In this document: positions 35,331 through 46,910 of the stretch, in pieces
Numbering within the stretch: the stretch's first letter is position 1
How the letters are laid out: every line of letters starts with the position of its first letter
DNA from: Gracilariopsis chorda
Lineage: Eukaryota; Rhodophyta; Florideophyceae; Gracilariales; Gracilariaceae
Direction: 5' to 3'
DNA: 64,000 bases
Assembly (NCBI GenBank): GCA_003194525.1
Contig: NBIV01000275.1
Location: forward strand, 48,868-112,867
Made by a program: the position numbers and the translations under genes
Notes under the pieces: generated by a model
What the model was told of the DNA's origin: nothing
The model's input: the letters and a program-made list of their open reading frames with translations, nothing else
The model's database searches: none

Positions 35331-35477
35331 TCATATCTCTTGCATTCTTTTTTCATTGAATTAAACTACTTGCTTTTCTGCTTTTGCTTTCTCCACCCTC
35401 TTTTTTCCTCACCGCTGTTTATCACTCCTCCACCGCGGCGCGCAGCGCCGCCCGCGGCCGAAGGCCGCTTCCTCTTG

Positions 35478-36343
35478 TCTCTCCACTATAATGATTTATA
35501 CGCGTATGAGGGGGGTGTTCTTGATTGAATGGAGGCGTTGCGCCATAAAATCCTCTTCCACGCCCCCGTTTGCCCATCCAAATCGCCCATTTGGCGCAAC
35601 GCCTCCCTGCCATTTAAAAAATTCAGCAGCAGCAGCAGCAGCAAAGCTTCCTGCTTACTGGCTGGCACTCCCATAATGACTGCAGTGCCACCCAGTTACA
35701 CAGAGCAACGTGTCGCGCTTCCTCATCATTGGCTGGCACTGCAGTCAATTTAGGCACCTAGGCGCCGCGGCGCCCCGTGGTTCTACGAGCGCTATTGCGA
35801 GCGCAAGCGAGCAAAGTGCTCGGAGAGCCTCCGAACGCTACTAAAAACACAAAGCTACAAAAACAACGCGGCGCGCAGCGCCGCCCACGGCCGAAGGCCG
35901 TTTCCACTTGTCTCTCCACTATAATGATTTATACGCGTATGAGGGGGGTGTTCTTGATTGAATGGAGGCGTTGCGCCATAAAATCCTCTTCCACGCCCCC
36001 GTTTGCCCATCCAAATCGCCCATTTGGCGCAACGCCTCCCTGCCATTTAAAAAATTCAGCAGCAGCAGCAGCAGCAAAGCTTCCTGCTTACTGGCTGGCA
36101 CTCCCATAATGACTGCAGTGCCACCCAGTTACACAGAGCAACGTGTCGCGCTTCCTCATCATTGGCTGGCACTGCAGTCAATTTAGGCACCTAGGCGCCG
36201 CGGCGCCCCGTGGTTCTACGAGCGCTATTGCGAGCGCAAGCGAGCAAAGTGCTCGGAGAGCCTCCGAACGCTACTAAAAACACAAAGCTACAAAAACAAC
36301 GCGGCGCGCAGCGCCGCCCACGGCCGAAGGCCGTTTCCACTTG
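35478..36343 (+). repeat. Helitron units 12 and 13 (type B, 433 bp each)
   Basis: Two nearly identical type B units (both with TTATACGCGTATGAGG in place of the TTTGTTCCTCTATGAGG of other B units) close the array. The last ends CCACTTG, followed by the target T at 36344. Their near identity suggests a recent duplication. Confidence 0.9.
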
Positions 36344-38931
36344 TAACCCTCTGCATCATTATAATTATTGTTTTCTCCGGGCCATGCTGAGCAATCTTGA
36401 TAGGCTGCGTGATAGCTGTCGAAGGTTATACACAAAACCACACGGACAGCTGAGTTGGGAGGGAATGCGCAACTACAGTAAAAAAGGCTCCTTGCTTGGA
36501 GTCATACTGACGATGTGGTCTTCTTTTTTCAGAAAGAGCTGACTCCTGGTGCTCGAGAAGTACAGCAGTAGGATCCGTGCGTGCTGATGCAGAGTCCCGC
36601 GCCTGGGTACTGTGCATCCAGGACGCTATCTTACATCGCTTGATCATTGGTCACTGCGATGCCGTGTTTGAAAAGCTTTCATTCCGACTTGGCCAGAAGC
36701 TTGGAAGCTGACTGGTCGTTGCAAGAGCATTGTCACAACGTTGCATCCGAGATCACTTGCTACCTTTGGTACAGTATGTAATCGTTAAACGTGCTGGCCC
36801 CACACAAGTTTTGCATAGTACGCACAACAGGTCAAGCAAGGGTAACCCTTTAACCCTTTAACCGACTTGAGGCTCTCTGGAACGGTACCGTCAGGTACTG
36901 AAATCAAGTATATCGCGGTCGTGAAGTGTTTCATACAATCCCGCCACTGCTATTGGGTGGTCGAAAATGGATTGTTCGTGAGCTATTCACCCCTAAAGCT
37001 AGTGGCTTCGAATGACCATTCCCTTTTTGGCTTCATTCGTATGCAAGATATCAATGTTTTTCTTAAGGGCTAGCGCGCCTTGCGACAGGTTCAAACCTTT
37101 CCTGCGAAAGCCCACAAGCTCTGGCAGTGAAGCACTAAAGCATTATTTTCATTCTGTACTATTAACCTTATCCGGTCAGCTTAAGATTAGGCTGATTTAA
37201 GATTTTGAATTCCCTCTACCCTCGTCACTAACGTTAGACCGGATTAACGGAGTGTAGGACACCTCACGCGAACAAATGGAAAAGTTTTGGAACCTCCTCC
37301 CGTGGAAATCTGGGATAGAATTTTGTGTTGAATTCTTTGTCTTCAACTGTCATCACTTGCATCAACCTCATCGATCACTTCGTCATACACCAACAACGAC
37401 AAACACCTTCGACGAAAAAACAGAACCATGTGAGTGTCTTCCACCAATCGCCGCGAGTCGTGAAAGGTGCAAACCATCCGCAAGAACGAGCTGATTAATT
37501 CTGCGTAGAGGGTATAAAACGCGACATTCGGAGTGCATTCGTTCAAACGGCCCAATTGAGCGAAGTCTACGAATAGGAATATCACCAGCGCAAACCCCCA
37601 ATAACCTCTTCTTGCACATTGGTATACGCGGCTTCAAAGACGTTATCTGTTTGATGCTGTTTCGAAGCAAGAGCTCATGTCGATCAACGTGCCACAATGG
37701 ACAACGTCGGTTCACTACGCAATACACGTGCAAAAAGTGATTGATTGAAAATGTGCATCTAACTGACCAAGCTGTAACAATAGCCGCTTGGTTGCTGGGC
37801 CCGTCAAAGAAGTCATGATTCATCGGCCTTCTGAGAGAGTGGACTTCCGACGGCCATCTAACGTTTCACATAAATGTGCGCGGTCTTGGACGGCCACCGA
37901 ATCTGATGAGCTGATGAGATCTGATGCCATCAGAGTGGACTCCTTACTACGATGTGATGATCGTGCACTTTGCGAGATGCAGCGGTAAGAGTCGCACTAA
38001 AAAAGAAAAACGAGTTTGAAAGTGAGGAGGAAGAAAGAGGTCAGAAAGGCGAAGAATGCGTGTGTGTGTGTTTTCATGGGCTCATGTCCTTATTTTCCAA
38101 GAGCACGGTACGCGGTAATCTGTGAAGAATTCCTCCCTCACCAGATAGACGAAAGCAAAAAACAGCAAGGTAGAAATATCTGGCCGTTGTGGTGTCTTTC
38201 TTGTCTCTTGGGCTCTCCAGTCTCGATCGCACTCCCCCACTCAAAAGCGTATACGAGTACCTGTACAGCCAAACCGGGCTGGAGCTGCAGAATCTGTCAA
38301 ACAACCATTACAGTGGAGATGTGCCACTTCAGCAGCGACTGCACGAGCTTCAAGTGAAACCGGGCCAGTGCAATCATTCCATAGGATATGTGTGTGTGTT
38401 CTATGCTCTTGTCGCTACTTTCAGGGCTACGGTAAGAGCAAGAATAGCAGTGAGCTATAGCGCCCAAAGTTCGAAGTACAGCACCGTAAGGCACGACTTG
38501 AGACTGCTAGCGGTCCTCAAGGTTAAGGCGATACGTGATTTGGAGATAGGCGGGGCTCAGAAAGTCTGGTTGGAGGGGTTGTTCTATCGTGTTGCGCTTC
38601 TAAGTTGTGAGAACGCAAAACGAATATTTGCATCTGTTCTTCGTGAAGGTAAGCTTTGGAGTTCGAGCAAAGGGTGGTAGATTTGCTTTTCGATGGTAAC
38701 CCTCTCAAAGGCTTAATTTAGTACAGTGCGCGCAACTGCTTTAGGCACACCATGCAACAAGCCTTTATTGTCAAATTGAGCATGCAGCAGCAGCACAAAG
38801 CTGTGCTTGCACGTTGAACATTACCCTACTAACAACAGTTGTAGTCACTTCTCCCCATAGAAACCATCTAGGGTTATGATATCAATAAAACATGTCATGA
38901 GATTCATTTAAACACGCGAAATAGTATATGA
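36344..38931. other. Spacer between the two Helitron loci, no gene seen
   Basis: About 2.6 kb. It has a short telomere-like tandem (AACCCTTT, about 2.5 times, near 36844-36862). Frames of up to 163 codons (38189-38680) show no motif and no support. It may be older, eroded DNA. Confidence 0.45.
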
Positions 38932-38937
38932 CAAGTG

Positions 38938-38970
38938 GCTCCATTGCGTGCTTCGCACGCGTTATGGAGC
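38938..38970 (-). other. 3' terminal hairpin of Helitron 2
   Basis: An interrupted 13-bp stem: inner arms GCGTGC and GCACGC around TTC, outer arms GCTCCAT and ATGGAGC. It lies six bases before the CTTG terminus, where Helitrons carry the hairpin that stops rolling-circle replication. Confidence 0.75.
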
Positions 38971-39121
38971 AAAAGAAGCATTAGAGTGAAAGGAGTATTT
39001 GGGTAGCGTGTTTTAGGTAATTTGTTTGTAGAATGAAGTATTTTTGGGGAGTAAGAAGGGAGAAGAAAAGAAAAAAAATGAAAGAAAAAAGAAGAGGTTT
39101 ACTTAAAGCTATCAAGTTCGT

Positions 39122-42100
39122 CTACGAAAGAACTTCGGGGTACACTACATTATTGGTAGAGCTGCTACCAACAGGGAGACAGGCTACGATGTTGGGCGGG
39201 TTGGTGGTCAGAGAAAAGGCGACGTACAGCTGGCCATGCGTGAAACAACAATCATGCAAATCCAGTCTGATTCAACCACTATACGACTGACTCTGTGCCT
39301 TATTGGTAGTGATGACAAAACAGACACGTTCTGGGAACTGGGTGCGAGTGAAGTTGGGAGCAGGAAAGTTGTCGTCTCCAGGTCCTCAGGGCATGCGTTG
39401 CATGCATAGTACGTTGCCACGATTTACTCTAGAAGCGAGTCGAAAGAACAGTACGTTGCTTTGCATGTCTTCTACGGTATAGATCGCACCATTTACGTGG
39501 CCGTTTGAGGGATCCAAGTTGCGGAGGAGCATAACCACAAAGCCTTTTTTGAGTTTGAGGCGGCAGTCCGGCAGCGCTGACCCGGCAGTCAGAGTGTTGA
39601 ACATCTTGACAGGTTACTGCAACGCGGCACAGTCGTAGTCGCTCACCTTGTCCGCACTGAGATACGTGCGATACGCTCCAGGTATCATGTGGCCTACATA
39701 GTCGTTGAGCTCTGGTAGGCGATAGTTTCGTGCGGTTATAATCACCGTTGACGCTAGCCAATCCGCGTCTATGTACCTTTCAGCGATACCATGAAATACC
39801 TTACGGACCATGGTGCGGAACGACTCCACACATTATACGGACTCTGGGAGGGCGAAGGGGTGCTTTGGCGAGACAGTGCCTGGCAGTTTGCACTCTCCAA
39901 TCTGCAAGAGCGTGTTTGGAAACTACAGTGCCTCCTGTGTCGCTGTGGGGTCTCGACGGAGCGCAGAAAGCCGCATGATCTCAGTTAATCTCAAGGTGCG
40001 AAAGTGAGAAAAGAGACTTGAGCGTTTGATGCATGCGTTGACAATCACTGATCGAGAGCCGCCACGAACAACGGGGAGAATCTGCCGAAAGTCGCCAGAA
40101 AGCAATACGAACCTGCTTCCAAAGGGGAGCTGCGAGCGCGTTATGTCACGGAGAGTGCGGTCTACGGCTTCGACGCAGAAGCGATGACATATTACGATCT
40201 CGTCCCAGATAATGAGGTCGACGTTCTTCATCCGATTGGCCAGGTGCGAGTTGACCGGGATGTTGCACGTGCTTTCAGAGGTGGCTGGGATGGGAATCCT
40301 GAACACGGAGTGGGACGTCCGACCGCCCTCAAGCACTATGGCTCCTACAGCAGACGTGGCTACCGTAAGGAAGGACTTGCCACGAAGGCGTAACGTGGCC
40401 TGAATTGCCTTGGAGAGGCAGGTCTTGCCGGTTACACCCGGAGCATCCAAGAAGAAGATGCGAGTGGTTGGCTGCGTTTCTGTAAAAGGACCACCAAGAC
40501 CCTGCAAGCTCTCCGCGGACACACCAGTAATGATGGCCCCCACGACGGTATTGAACGCCAGACGCTGACGCTCATTAAAGAGAGGGAGGGCAGCTTGCAC
40601 AGTGTCGTTCAGCTCCGACTGGATTTGCTGCGGAGACCGAGCTGGAGTGCGCATTTCCGGTAGGTCCTGCGTGGGTGTCGGGAGACCGTACGTTGAAAGA
40701 AACGCCAGTGGGCCACCCATTTCTTGCAATGCCTTTTGCACTTCTAAGAGAACGTAAGAGCTGGCTCTTTCGTCTTCGGCCAGTGCGTGCATCATGCCGC
40801 GATGTCGAGCGCGTATATCCTGCAGGAACATCGATAGATGCTGCTCCCACAGAAAACGGGGGTCCGATGGCTTGCAGTAAAGCAAGACGGTGGCAAACAA
40901 ATGAGAGAGCGGAAAAAATGAGGAGCGAAAGGACTCGCGTAGTGCCCGTCTCCACTCGCTGTTGTCGGCGAGAACGCCCTTCTTGAGGCAGGCCTCCCTG
41001 AAGCTACCACACTGCAGACCATCCACTTTGCGGAGATGCTGAAAGGAAGTAGCACCCGCTGTGTGGGTCAAGAGTAAGTGGAGGTAGTACCGCTCACCCT
41101 CTCGTGGACTGGCAGTGTAAATGCGCCCAACTACATGCGCACCGCTGCCATTGAAGTCGTATAGATCGGCTGCTGCAGCGGCCGCTGAGGAAGAGGTGGG
41201 CTGGCTTCGAGGCACCGAACGACGTCGAGGACATGCACGCGGCTTCCAGCATTTGTTTGATTTTTTCCAAGTAAAGTACCTCGGGAACTGGGCATAAGGG
41301 ATATGCTGTGCAGTGGGGTACTTTTGGTTGGCCACAAACCACTCAGTCAGCTTGGTTCCTGCCCGCTCTCTGCTAGCAGCAGAGTGCTCGTCACCTTCCC
41401 GGAAGAACACCGTATGGTGATCTTCCAATTGTACTTCAAGGCGCACGACGGGTGGATTGCGATCGACAATGTCGAAAGCAAGCATCCGCCACACTGCTTC
41501 GGAGGCTGACACACGTGCGTCCTGGAAGTTTTGGATCTCGTCATGGCGATCGTTCTCATCTGCAATCTCCATGGTGACTCTGTCGGAACCCTTGCACACA
41601 TACTTGAAGAGGTACTTGATACCGCCAAGTCGCGATACGCATAGCTCAACGTTGATGTGGCATGCAAACCGGCGGAGAAGCTTTGGGCAATGTGGAACCA
41701 CCCACGAATTGTCCGACGTCACTACGCGCTGTCGACGGCCGACCCTGCAGCTTCGTTCTATAGACACCCCGCCCTCGGAAGGAGCGCGTCTTCGGTAGCT
41801 GATGTAGTACTCATTCTCAAGCCGTGCAGTTTCGGAGCGAAACGGCTTCGGAAAGTGCTTCAAGCAGGTCAGCTCGCACATACATAGCGCTGACCGGTTG
41901 CCTGCACCACACAGAGTGTGAATCGTGTGCTTGAGCACCAACTCTTGTAAGGTGGCGTCGGAGGAAGGAGGAATCTCAGCTGAGATGAGCTCGTCAATGT
42001 GAGCAGGGCCTCGGAGCTGCTGCTTTGCATCTTCGTTGAGGAAGAAGATAATGTGCGTGTGCGGTAGGCCTCGCTTTTGCAACTCGATTACCCGCACGTG

Positions 42101-44011
42101 AGCAAGAACGGCTCCAAAGAACTGTTCATCAATGACAAACGACATCAAGGCTTTCATCTTGAGACGAAACACTCGAGCACAAAGATCGGGTCGATCGGGT
42201 GCGCGCTGACCATCGAACAGCGCTCTGGTGATCTCAGGCCAGTTCGGATTGCACGTCATCGTGAGAAAGATATCGGGGTGCCCAATGGTGTTGGATATGG
42301 CGATGATGTCGTGCATTTGCTCTCTCATGTATTGGTCACCTCCTACAAATGTGGAGGGTAACACGAACAGTCGTCCAGCACAAACAGCACCGGCCTCATC
42401 CACGCCCAGCAGAGAGTCACCCAGGCTCTCCCGCAGTGATGTATAGTCCGCAGCTCGAAGTCTGTCCTGGTTGTGTCGTAAGTAAGACAAACGCTCCGAC
42501 TCAAACTTGCAGAACTGGTCAACCATGTACTTCTGGAAGAGCCGTTTGCCGCGTAGAATCGTACTGAACTTGGTCGGTCTCTCGAAAAGCTGCCACGAAT
42601 AATACATCAGCGGAGTCACCTTCTTCTCTCGCGAGGCGTTTGGTGGGCAATACCTCATCTCAGGGTGCCATCCGTCCTGGCCACATGGGAACAAAAGAAC
42701 GTAGCTCAAGGGATCGTACGATCTGTGACTGACGGGGATAGTGTCCAGCACCTCATCACCATTTACAGTCAGCTCTCCACGCCTACGCAAAACAATATCG
42801 CGCGTCCCAATCTCGCCGTCCTCCTTCCCTGGAATGATGGCGGCTACTTGCGACGCCTCGGGCCCGTTGTAGCGACGAACATGCTCGCCGCAGGGCCGTC
42901 TATCAGCATGGATCAGCATCTGATACGTAATTGCTGGCGTATCGGTGATAGCCCACTCGCGCAGGCTGCAGAATGTCTGCACGTATAGATTCCCCGTGTG
43001 CAGCATGGCTGCCAACTGAGACAGCAGTTCCGGTTGGAGGCGGGGCAGCAACCCCGCTCGCCTCGCAGACTGCGTGTCATAGTCGGTTTCATAGATGTAC
43101 ACAGACAGAAATGCGGGCTGGACACCCTGAGCGGGAATGAGCGGACCCATGTAGTGATAGATCTGTCCCTGCATGGTGATCGTAGGATTGAAGGTAGAGT
43201 CTCCTAAACCACGACTCACCCAGTTTGCCTTGACGGAAGCCATAGACATAACTGTGTTGTATGCACGGATCTCAGCACGAAAGTGGTTCTCTCGGGGCCC
43301 AGTCCCAGTCAACAGTTGACGTAGAAGAGGTGGAGGCTGCAGAAGTACAGGGAAGCTGAGATGCCCTTTTGCGCAGCACTGCGAGAAAAGCGGGTTCCGG
43401 TGAGAGCTGTTCACCACTCTCTCCTCTCTGAAGTGCAGTGCCTTTCAGAAGCGGCACTCGACATTCATGAGACCAAGATCCATGTAGCCACTCTCATCGA
43501 CATTACCCGAGTCAAACAATCGACGGGTGACATTTCGGTTCTCTCGCTCAGCTTGAAGACGCTGTTGTCGATCAGCTGCGCTCTCGAGCTCTCTTGATGC
43601 CTGTCTAGATGTTCTTTCAGAGTGACGGCGAGAATGTTCAGCAGCGGGGTCATCCTGTTGCCATGCAGCACGATGGGCGTCACGATCGTTTGCCTGACGA
43701 TTTACGAGATTATCTGGCGTCTCTGAAGCTCGTTCCGAAGCAGTGGCTGTACGGTTGGCCTCACGAACGTCATCAGTGTGCCCGGCGGAAGTTGTAGCCC
43801 TTCTTCTACGCGCACGTTCCCTATCAGCTGCTCTTCGTGCTTCACGCTCTTCCTCAGTTTCATTTGCCCTCCGTATGGCTGCTCGCTCTCTAATACGACG
43901 TCTCCTCTCTGCCTGTTGCTCACTGGACTCTGCTCGACGTCCTGCAGCAGTACGTTGACGGTTCTGCTCACGTGTGGCATCGTCTGAAGCACTGGTCTGG
44001 GTTGGAGGCAT
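39122..44011 (-). pseudogene. Helitron 2 Rep-helicase transposase, one stop plus decayed C-terminus
   Basis: From the Met at 44011 (MPPTQTSASDD) comes a basic coiled head (RRRIRERAAIRRANETEEERE) typical of Helitron proteins. A TGA at 43445-43447 stands where a CxxC pair expects Cys (CRF-stop-KALHF), then the same frame stays open for 1,170 codons: Helitron-like N domain (GRLFVLPSTFVGGDQYM...PDIFLTMTCNPNWPEI), HUH motif PHTHIIFF, Tyr motif YLFKYVCKG, a (Ala)-rich insert, helicase Walker A DAPGVTGKT, Walker B IIWDEIV, LLSGDFRQILPVV. After about 39923 the frame breaks; the rest (NYRLPELNDYVGHMIPG, LKKGFVVMLLRNLD, TNKAQSQSY, HGQLYVAFS) appears in other frames down to 39122. Otherwise full length. 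Confidence 0.9.
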
Positions 44012-44672
44012 CGTAAAAGAACTTAAGCACACCAAACAAAAGACAAACTGTGCAAAGAGCGGCAAAGCAAAAAACGAAAAGGAAAAACAATAAAAGGATA
44101 TGGTCGAGAACAATTGTGCTACGGGCTGCGAAACCCTTTTATGCACCTAGCACCGAAGTTTTGGATCGTTGCAACGAAGATAAAATATCTTGACCACAAA
44201 GATACCGCCTAGATTGAGAACTGACCTGTACAGAGTAAACAGGGGGCCGTGACTGGAGAGTCTGCCAGAACTGCGAGATTTACAATCCCAAAATCGCTAG
44301 GCAACTCTGTGCTGGACGTACTTTAGTCCGAAGACCGTTTCCCTTTAACAGTTCCTTAGATCCAGACAGAGTCGCTGTTGCTCGACTCGTACTCTGCTGT
44401 CCCCTTTCTAGACTCTTCAAGGGCTACACCTTCCGCGCAAAGCACGTTTGGTGGGGAGCTATCGTACCTCACGTGAACGCCACCCAGAAATAGTTGCCGA
44501 ACCAATTAAATCTGGATGAAGAACGCGTTATTTGGTGAGAAAGTTAAACTTAACAGGTCCCGCCGGTACCACCAGCGTACCTTTTTCAGACGTCCTGACT
44601 CGCCCAGAGTGCTAGAACCCACACCGTAGGTTAATCAAAGCGAAGGAGAACGCGAGCGCTCAGTGGGCGAGT

Positions 44673-44703
44673 GCATTGCACGCTTTCGTGTAGCGTGCAA
44701 TGC
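44673..44703. repeat. Perfect 12-bp stem hairpin
   Basis: Arms GCATTGCACGCT and AGCGTGCAATGC with a 7-base loop. It may be part of the Helitron 2 5' region or a small independent foldback. Confidence 0.8.
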
Positions 44704-44708
44704 CATTG

Positions 44709-44754
44709 GTGCACATGACCGTTGAAAAATAGTAATTAAAACGGTCATGTGCAC
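44709..44754. repeat. Perfect 15-bp stem hairpin
   Basis: Arms GTGCACATGACCGTT and AACGGTCATGTGCAC with an A/T-rich 16-base loop, five bases after the previous hairpin. Confidence 0.85.
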
Positions 44755-44836
44755 TGCACTGCAACGGCTCGGTTACTGCAGTGTAACGGGTGGGCTACTT
44801 TGGTCAAACGAATAGGCTACTGTGGCGTGCAAACGG

Positions 44837-44955
44837 TGCCAGGTGGAAACGTGTCACATTATGCGGTGCAAGATGCCTCTTGGAGCTCATAAAATGCCAT
44901 TATGCGGTGCAAGATGCCTCTTGGAGCGCATAAAATGCCACGTTTCCACTTGGCA
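44837..44955. repeat. Foldback element with 17-bp inverted ends and a 41-bp tandem pair
   Basis: Ends TGCCAGGTGGAAACGTG and CACGTTTCCACTTGGCA pair at 16 of 17 positions. Between them lie two 41-bp direct repeats (44857-44897, 44898-44938) beginning CATTATGCGGTGCAAGATGC. A MITE-like element is possible; no clear target duplication. Confidence 0.7.
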
Positions 44956-45667
44956 GCCTCCTTGCCGATTTTTCAGCCATTGAATGGGCGTTAGCTGGCA
45001 CACAGACACACAGACGGACAAACTTCCGCTTTAGTAAGGGGGGACACATGTCATGAAAAGGCGGAACTTCCTCAGAATTCAAATCTCTTGCCTCATAATC
45101 CTTAGTACCTGTTACTGCCAGTATTTACCTTCACTCCTATGTCCTTCGTAGCTTTAAAAACTGCAAGAGGTAAGTACTTGACCCAATACGAAAAAGGGCA
45201 AATATCTGCACTCCGCCATGAAGGAATATCTCTCCCACAGATAGTAGATCATGTCCAGCGCTCCCTAGGAGCTGTACGCAGCTTTCTCAGTTCCAAAACC
45301 CAGCATAAACCCCCTTCTATTGCGAAGAAACTCCGAAGAATCTCTCCACAGCAACATCGCGCTCTTCTATGCGAAGTGCGAAAATGTAATGCCAGTGCTT
45401 CTGACCTCAAAAAGGACCTTAATCTGCAGATATCCGTGCGCCGCGTACAGCGGCTACTCAAATAGGATGAGAATCTAAAATATTCGAAGATGAAGCAGGG
45501 CCCAAAGATGACCAAAGCTCATAAAGTCGCACGTATTCAATGGGCCCGGCGCAATATTCCGAAGGGAGAATATTTTTGGAACAAATGTGTTTTCTCAGAT
45601 GAGAAGAAGTTCAACTTAGATGGCCCTGATGGATTGTCATATTATTGGCATGATTTAAGGACGGAAC

Positions 45668-46569
45668 TGTAGTGCAATACCCGCAAGCGGGACAACACAC
45701 GAAGACGTTCGGATCTTCCCCTCTGGAGGGTAACACAGCGAACGGAGCCTCTCCGGATGAGCACGACGAAGTCGGGTTGTAAAGCCGAGGCTCACCCTCA
45801 CGCCAAGCGGGGAGAGTTGAAACGGTAGGATTAGGATCACCACGAATGGGAAAACAGCCCTTCCAAGTAGTACGAGTCCACGTAAGTGGGGGAAGACGTC
45901 ACGGGATACTGGCACGAGAGACACGCGTCAGCGGTGACGAACAACCTCACAAAAGGGTAGAAACCACGAGAGTGGGGTAAGGGAAATACGGGGGATGCCC
46001 GATTGGGGGCGACGGGGGTGTGGGCCAACGGGACCACGGGAAAAGGTACAGAGGAACCCTATACAGGGGCGAGAACACGGCGGTGGTGAATTAAGTGACA
46101 AGTGCCCAAGGTGGTGATACTCCTAGTGACGCAGGGTGGATAGGTCTACCGTTAGTAACGCGGCTTTACCTCCGAGGAGCGTAGAAGACTCGCGAAAGCG
46201 GAAAAGACTTAGAGCCAAGAACCCCTGGTTGGGGAAGTTTACTCAGTGTCAGGGCGAGGTCACCGAGCCACTATATAGTGTAGTAATCTCCCTACTGTAG
46301 CGTAGATAAATAATAAATAATAAATATAAGTTAACTAAATGTCCACACTGTGGTGCCAACCTCCTCTTGACTACCCGTGTCTCACGTGGTCCAATCACGC
46401 CTTGGGCGGCACACGGCGCATGCACAGGTGTGCACCTGGCGCACAGTGCGGATCCGCTGAGGGCTGAGACACCCGCTAATAGCGGTAGTAATCATAAACA
46501 CGCGAAAGCGGCAAAAACAACAAGTCCACAGGGCATCGCTGAGTCTTCCTCCTTGAGGATTGCACTTCA
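45668..46569 (-). repeat. Solo LTR 1 (gypsy B-like), inverted, TSD GGAAC
   Basis: Runs TGTAGTGCAATACCC...GCACTTCA as read on plus, i.e. the reverse complement of the LTR 46911-47820. GGAAC occurs at 45663-45667 and again at 46570-46574, a perfect 5-bp target duplication. Only one LTR remains, so the internal part was lost by LTR-LTR recombination. It splits the Tc1 gene. Mini-hairpins such as CCCGC-aa-GCGGG (45680-45691) are frequent in it. Confidence 0.95.
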
Positions 46570-46910
46570 GGAACCGAGATGCTTGTCCTCCCGTGTCGGA
46601 GGAGGTAATTTGGTCATGGTCGGGGGAGCTATATCTTTCTACGGGGTGAGTGATTTGATGTTTTTGACTGGCACTCAGAATTGTAGGAAGTATTGTGAGA
46701 CTTTGGAGCTTGGTTTACTACCGTGGACTGCAGAACGTTTTGGACCAATGTCAACCTGGATCTTCCAACAGGATAATGCTTCAATTCATGGCTCTAATTA
46801 TACGCGAAACTGGCTACAAGGACACCACGTTCGTACTCTACCATGGCCGGCTAGGTCTCCAGACCTAAATATTATAGAAAACCTTTGCGTACTAATGGCT
46901 AGGAAGATGT

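Larger units (their letters stand above)
28855..35477 (+). mobile_element. Helitron copy 11: former autonomous element (6,623 bp)
   Basis: It has a type A start (TCTCAACACC), the CAG run, a non-coding leader with one 40-bp repeat and the structured segment (29462-29607), then a Rep-helicase gene, and ends GCGGCGCGCAGCGCCGC, GCGGCCGAAGGCCGC, TTCCTCTTG. The genes carry several stops and shifts, so it is now dead, but its ends are identical in plan to the small units, marking it as the source of the family. It is embedded in the array and not separated from its neighbours by host DNA. Confidence 0.9.
22943..36343 (+). mobile_element. Head-to-tail array of 13 Helitron copies at one A|T site
   Basis: Thirteen copies follow each other without any spacer; each starts TCTC and ends with two hairpins, then CTTG. 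Borders are at 22943, 23382, 23821, 24255, 24694, 25127, 25566, 26005, 26438, 28416, 28855, 35478 and 35911. The array is flanked by A (22942) and T (36344), the target Helitrons use. Copies 9 and 11 carry helicase or Rep-helicase sequence, the others are about 433 or 439 bp and non-coding. All copies share the first ~165 bp and the last ~60 bp with the autonomous member. This points to one rolling-circle concatemer, later remodelled by unequal exchange. Confidence 0.9.
38932..44146 (-). mobile_element. Second Helitron family, nearly intact; 5' end not fixed
   Basis: Reading on the minus strand the element ends with a long hairpin (arms GCTCCAT...GCGTGC / GCACGC...ATGGAGC, 38938-38970) followed by CACTTG at 38932, with host T next. 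This is the same unusual CTTG|T end as the array family. Its gene covers 44011-39122. The 5' TC end must lie right of 44146 but I could not choose among several candidates; inverted repeats at 44.67-44.95 kb may be its subterminal part or separate elements. Confidence 0.8.

Noticed and set aside
37383-37823. 146-codon minus-strand frame
   Set aside because: Overlapping frames of equal quality exist on the plus strand; no recognisable domain.
38189-38680. 163-codon plus-strand frame
   Set aside because: No motif, no similarity within the window, composition not gene-like.
43445-43447. TGA as a selenocysteine codon in the Helitron 2 protein
   Set aside because: No supporting element seen; a simple nonsense change at a Cys codon is more likely given the decay further on.
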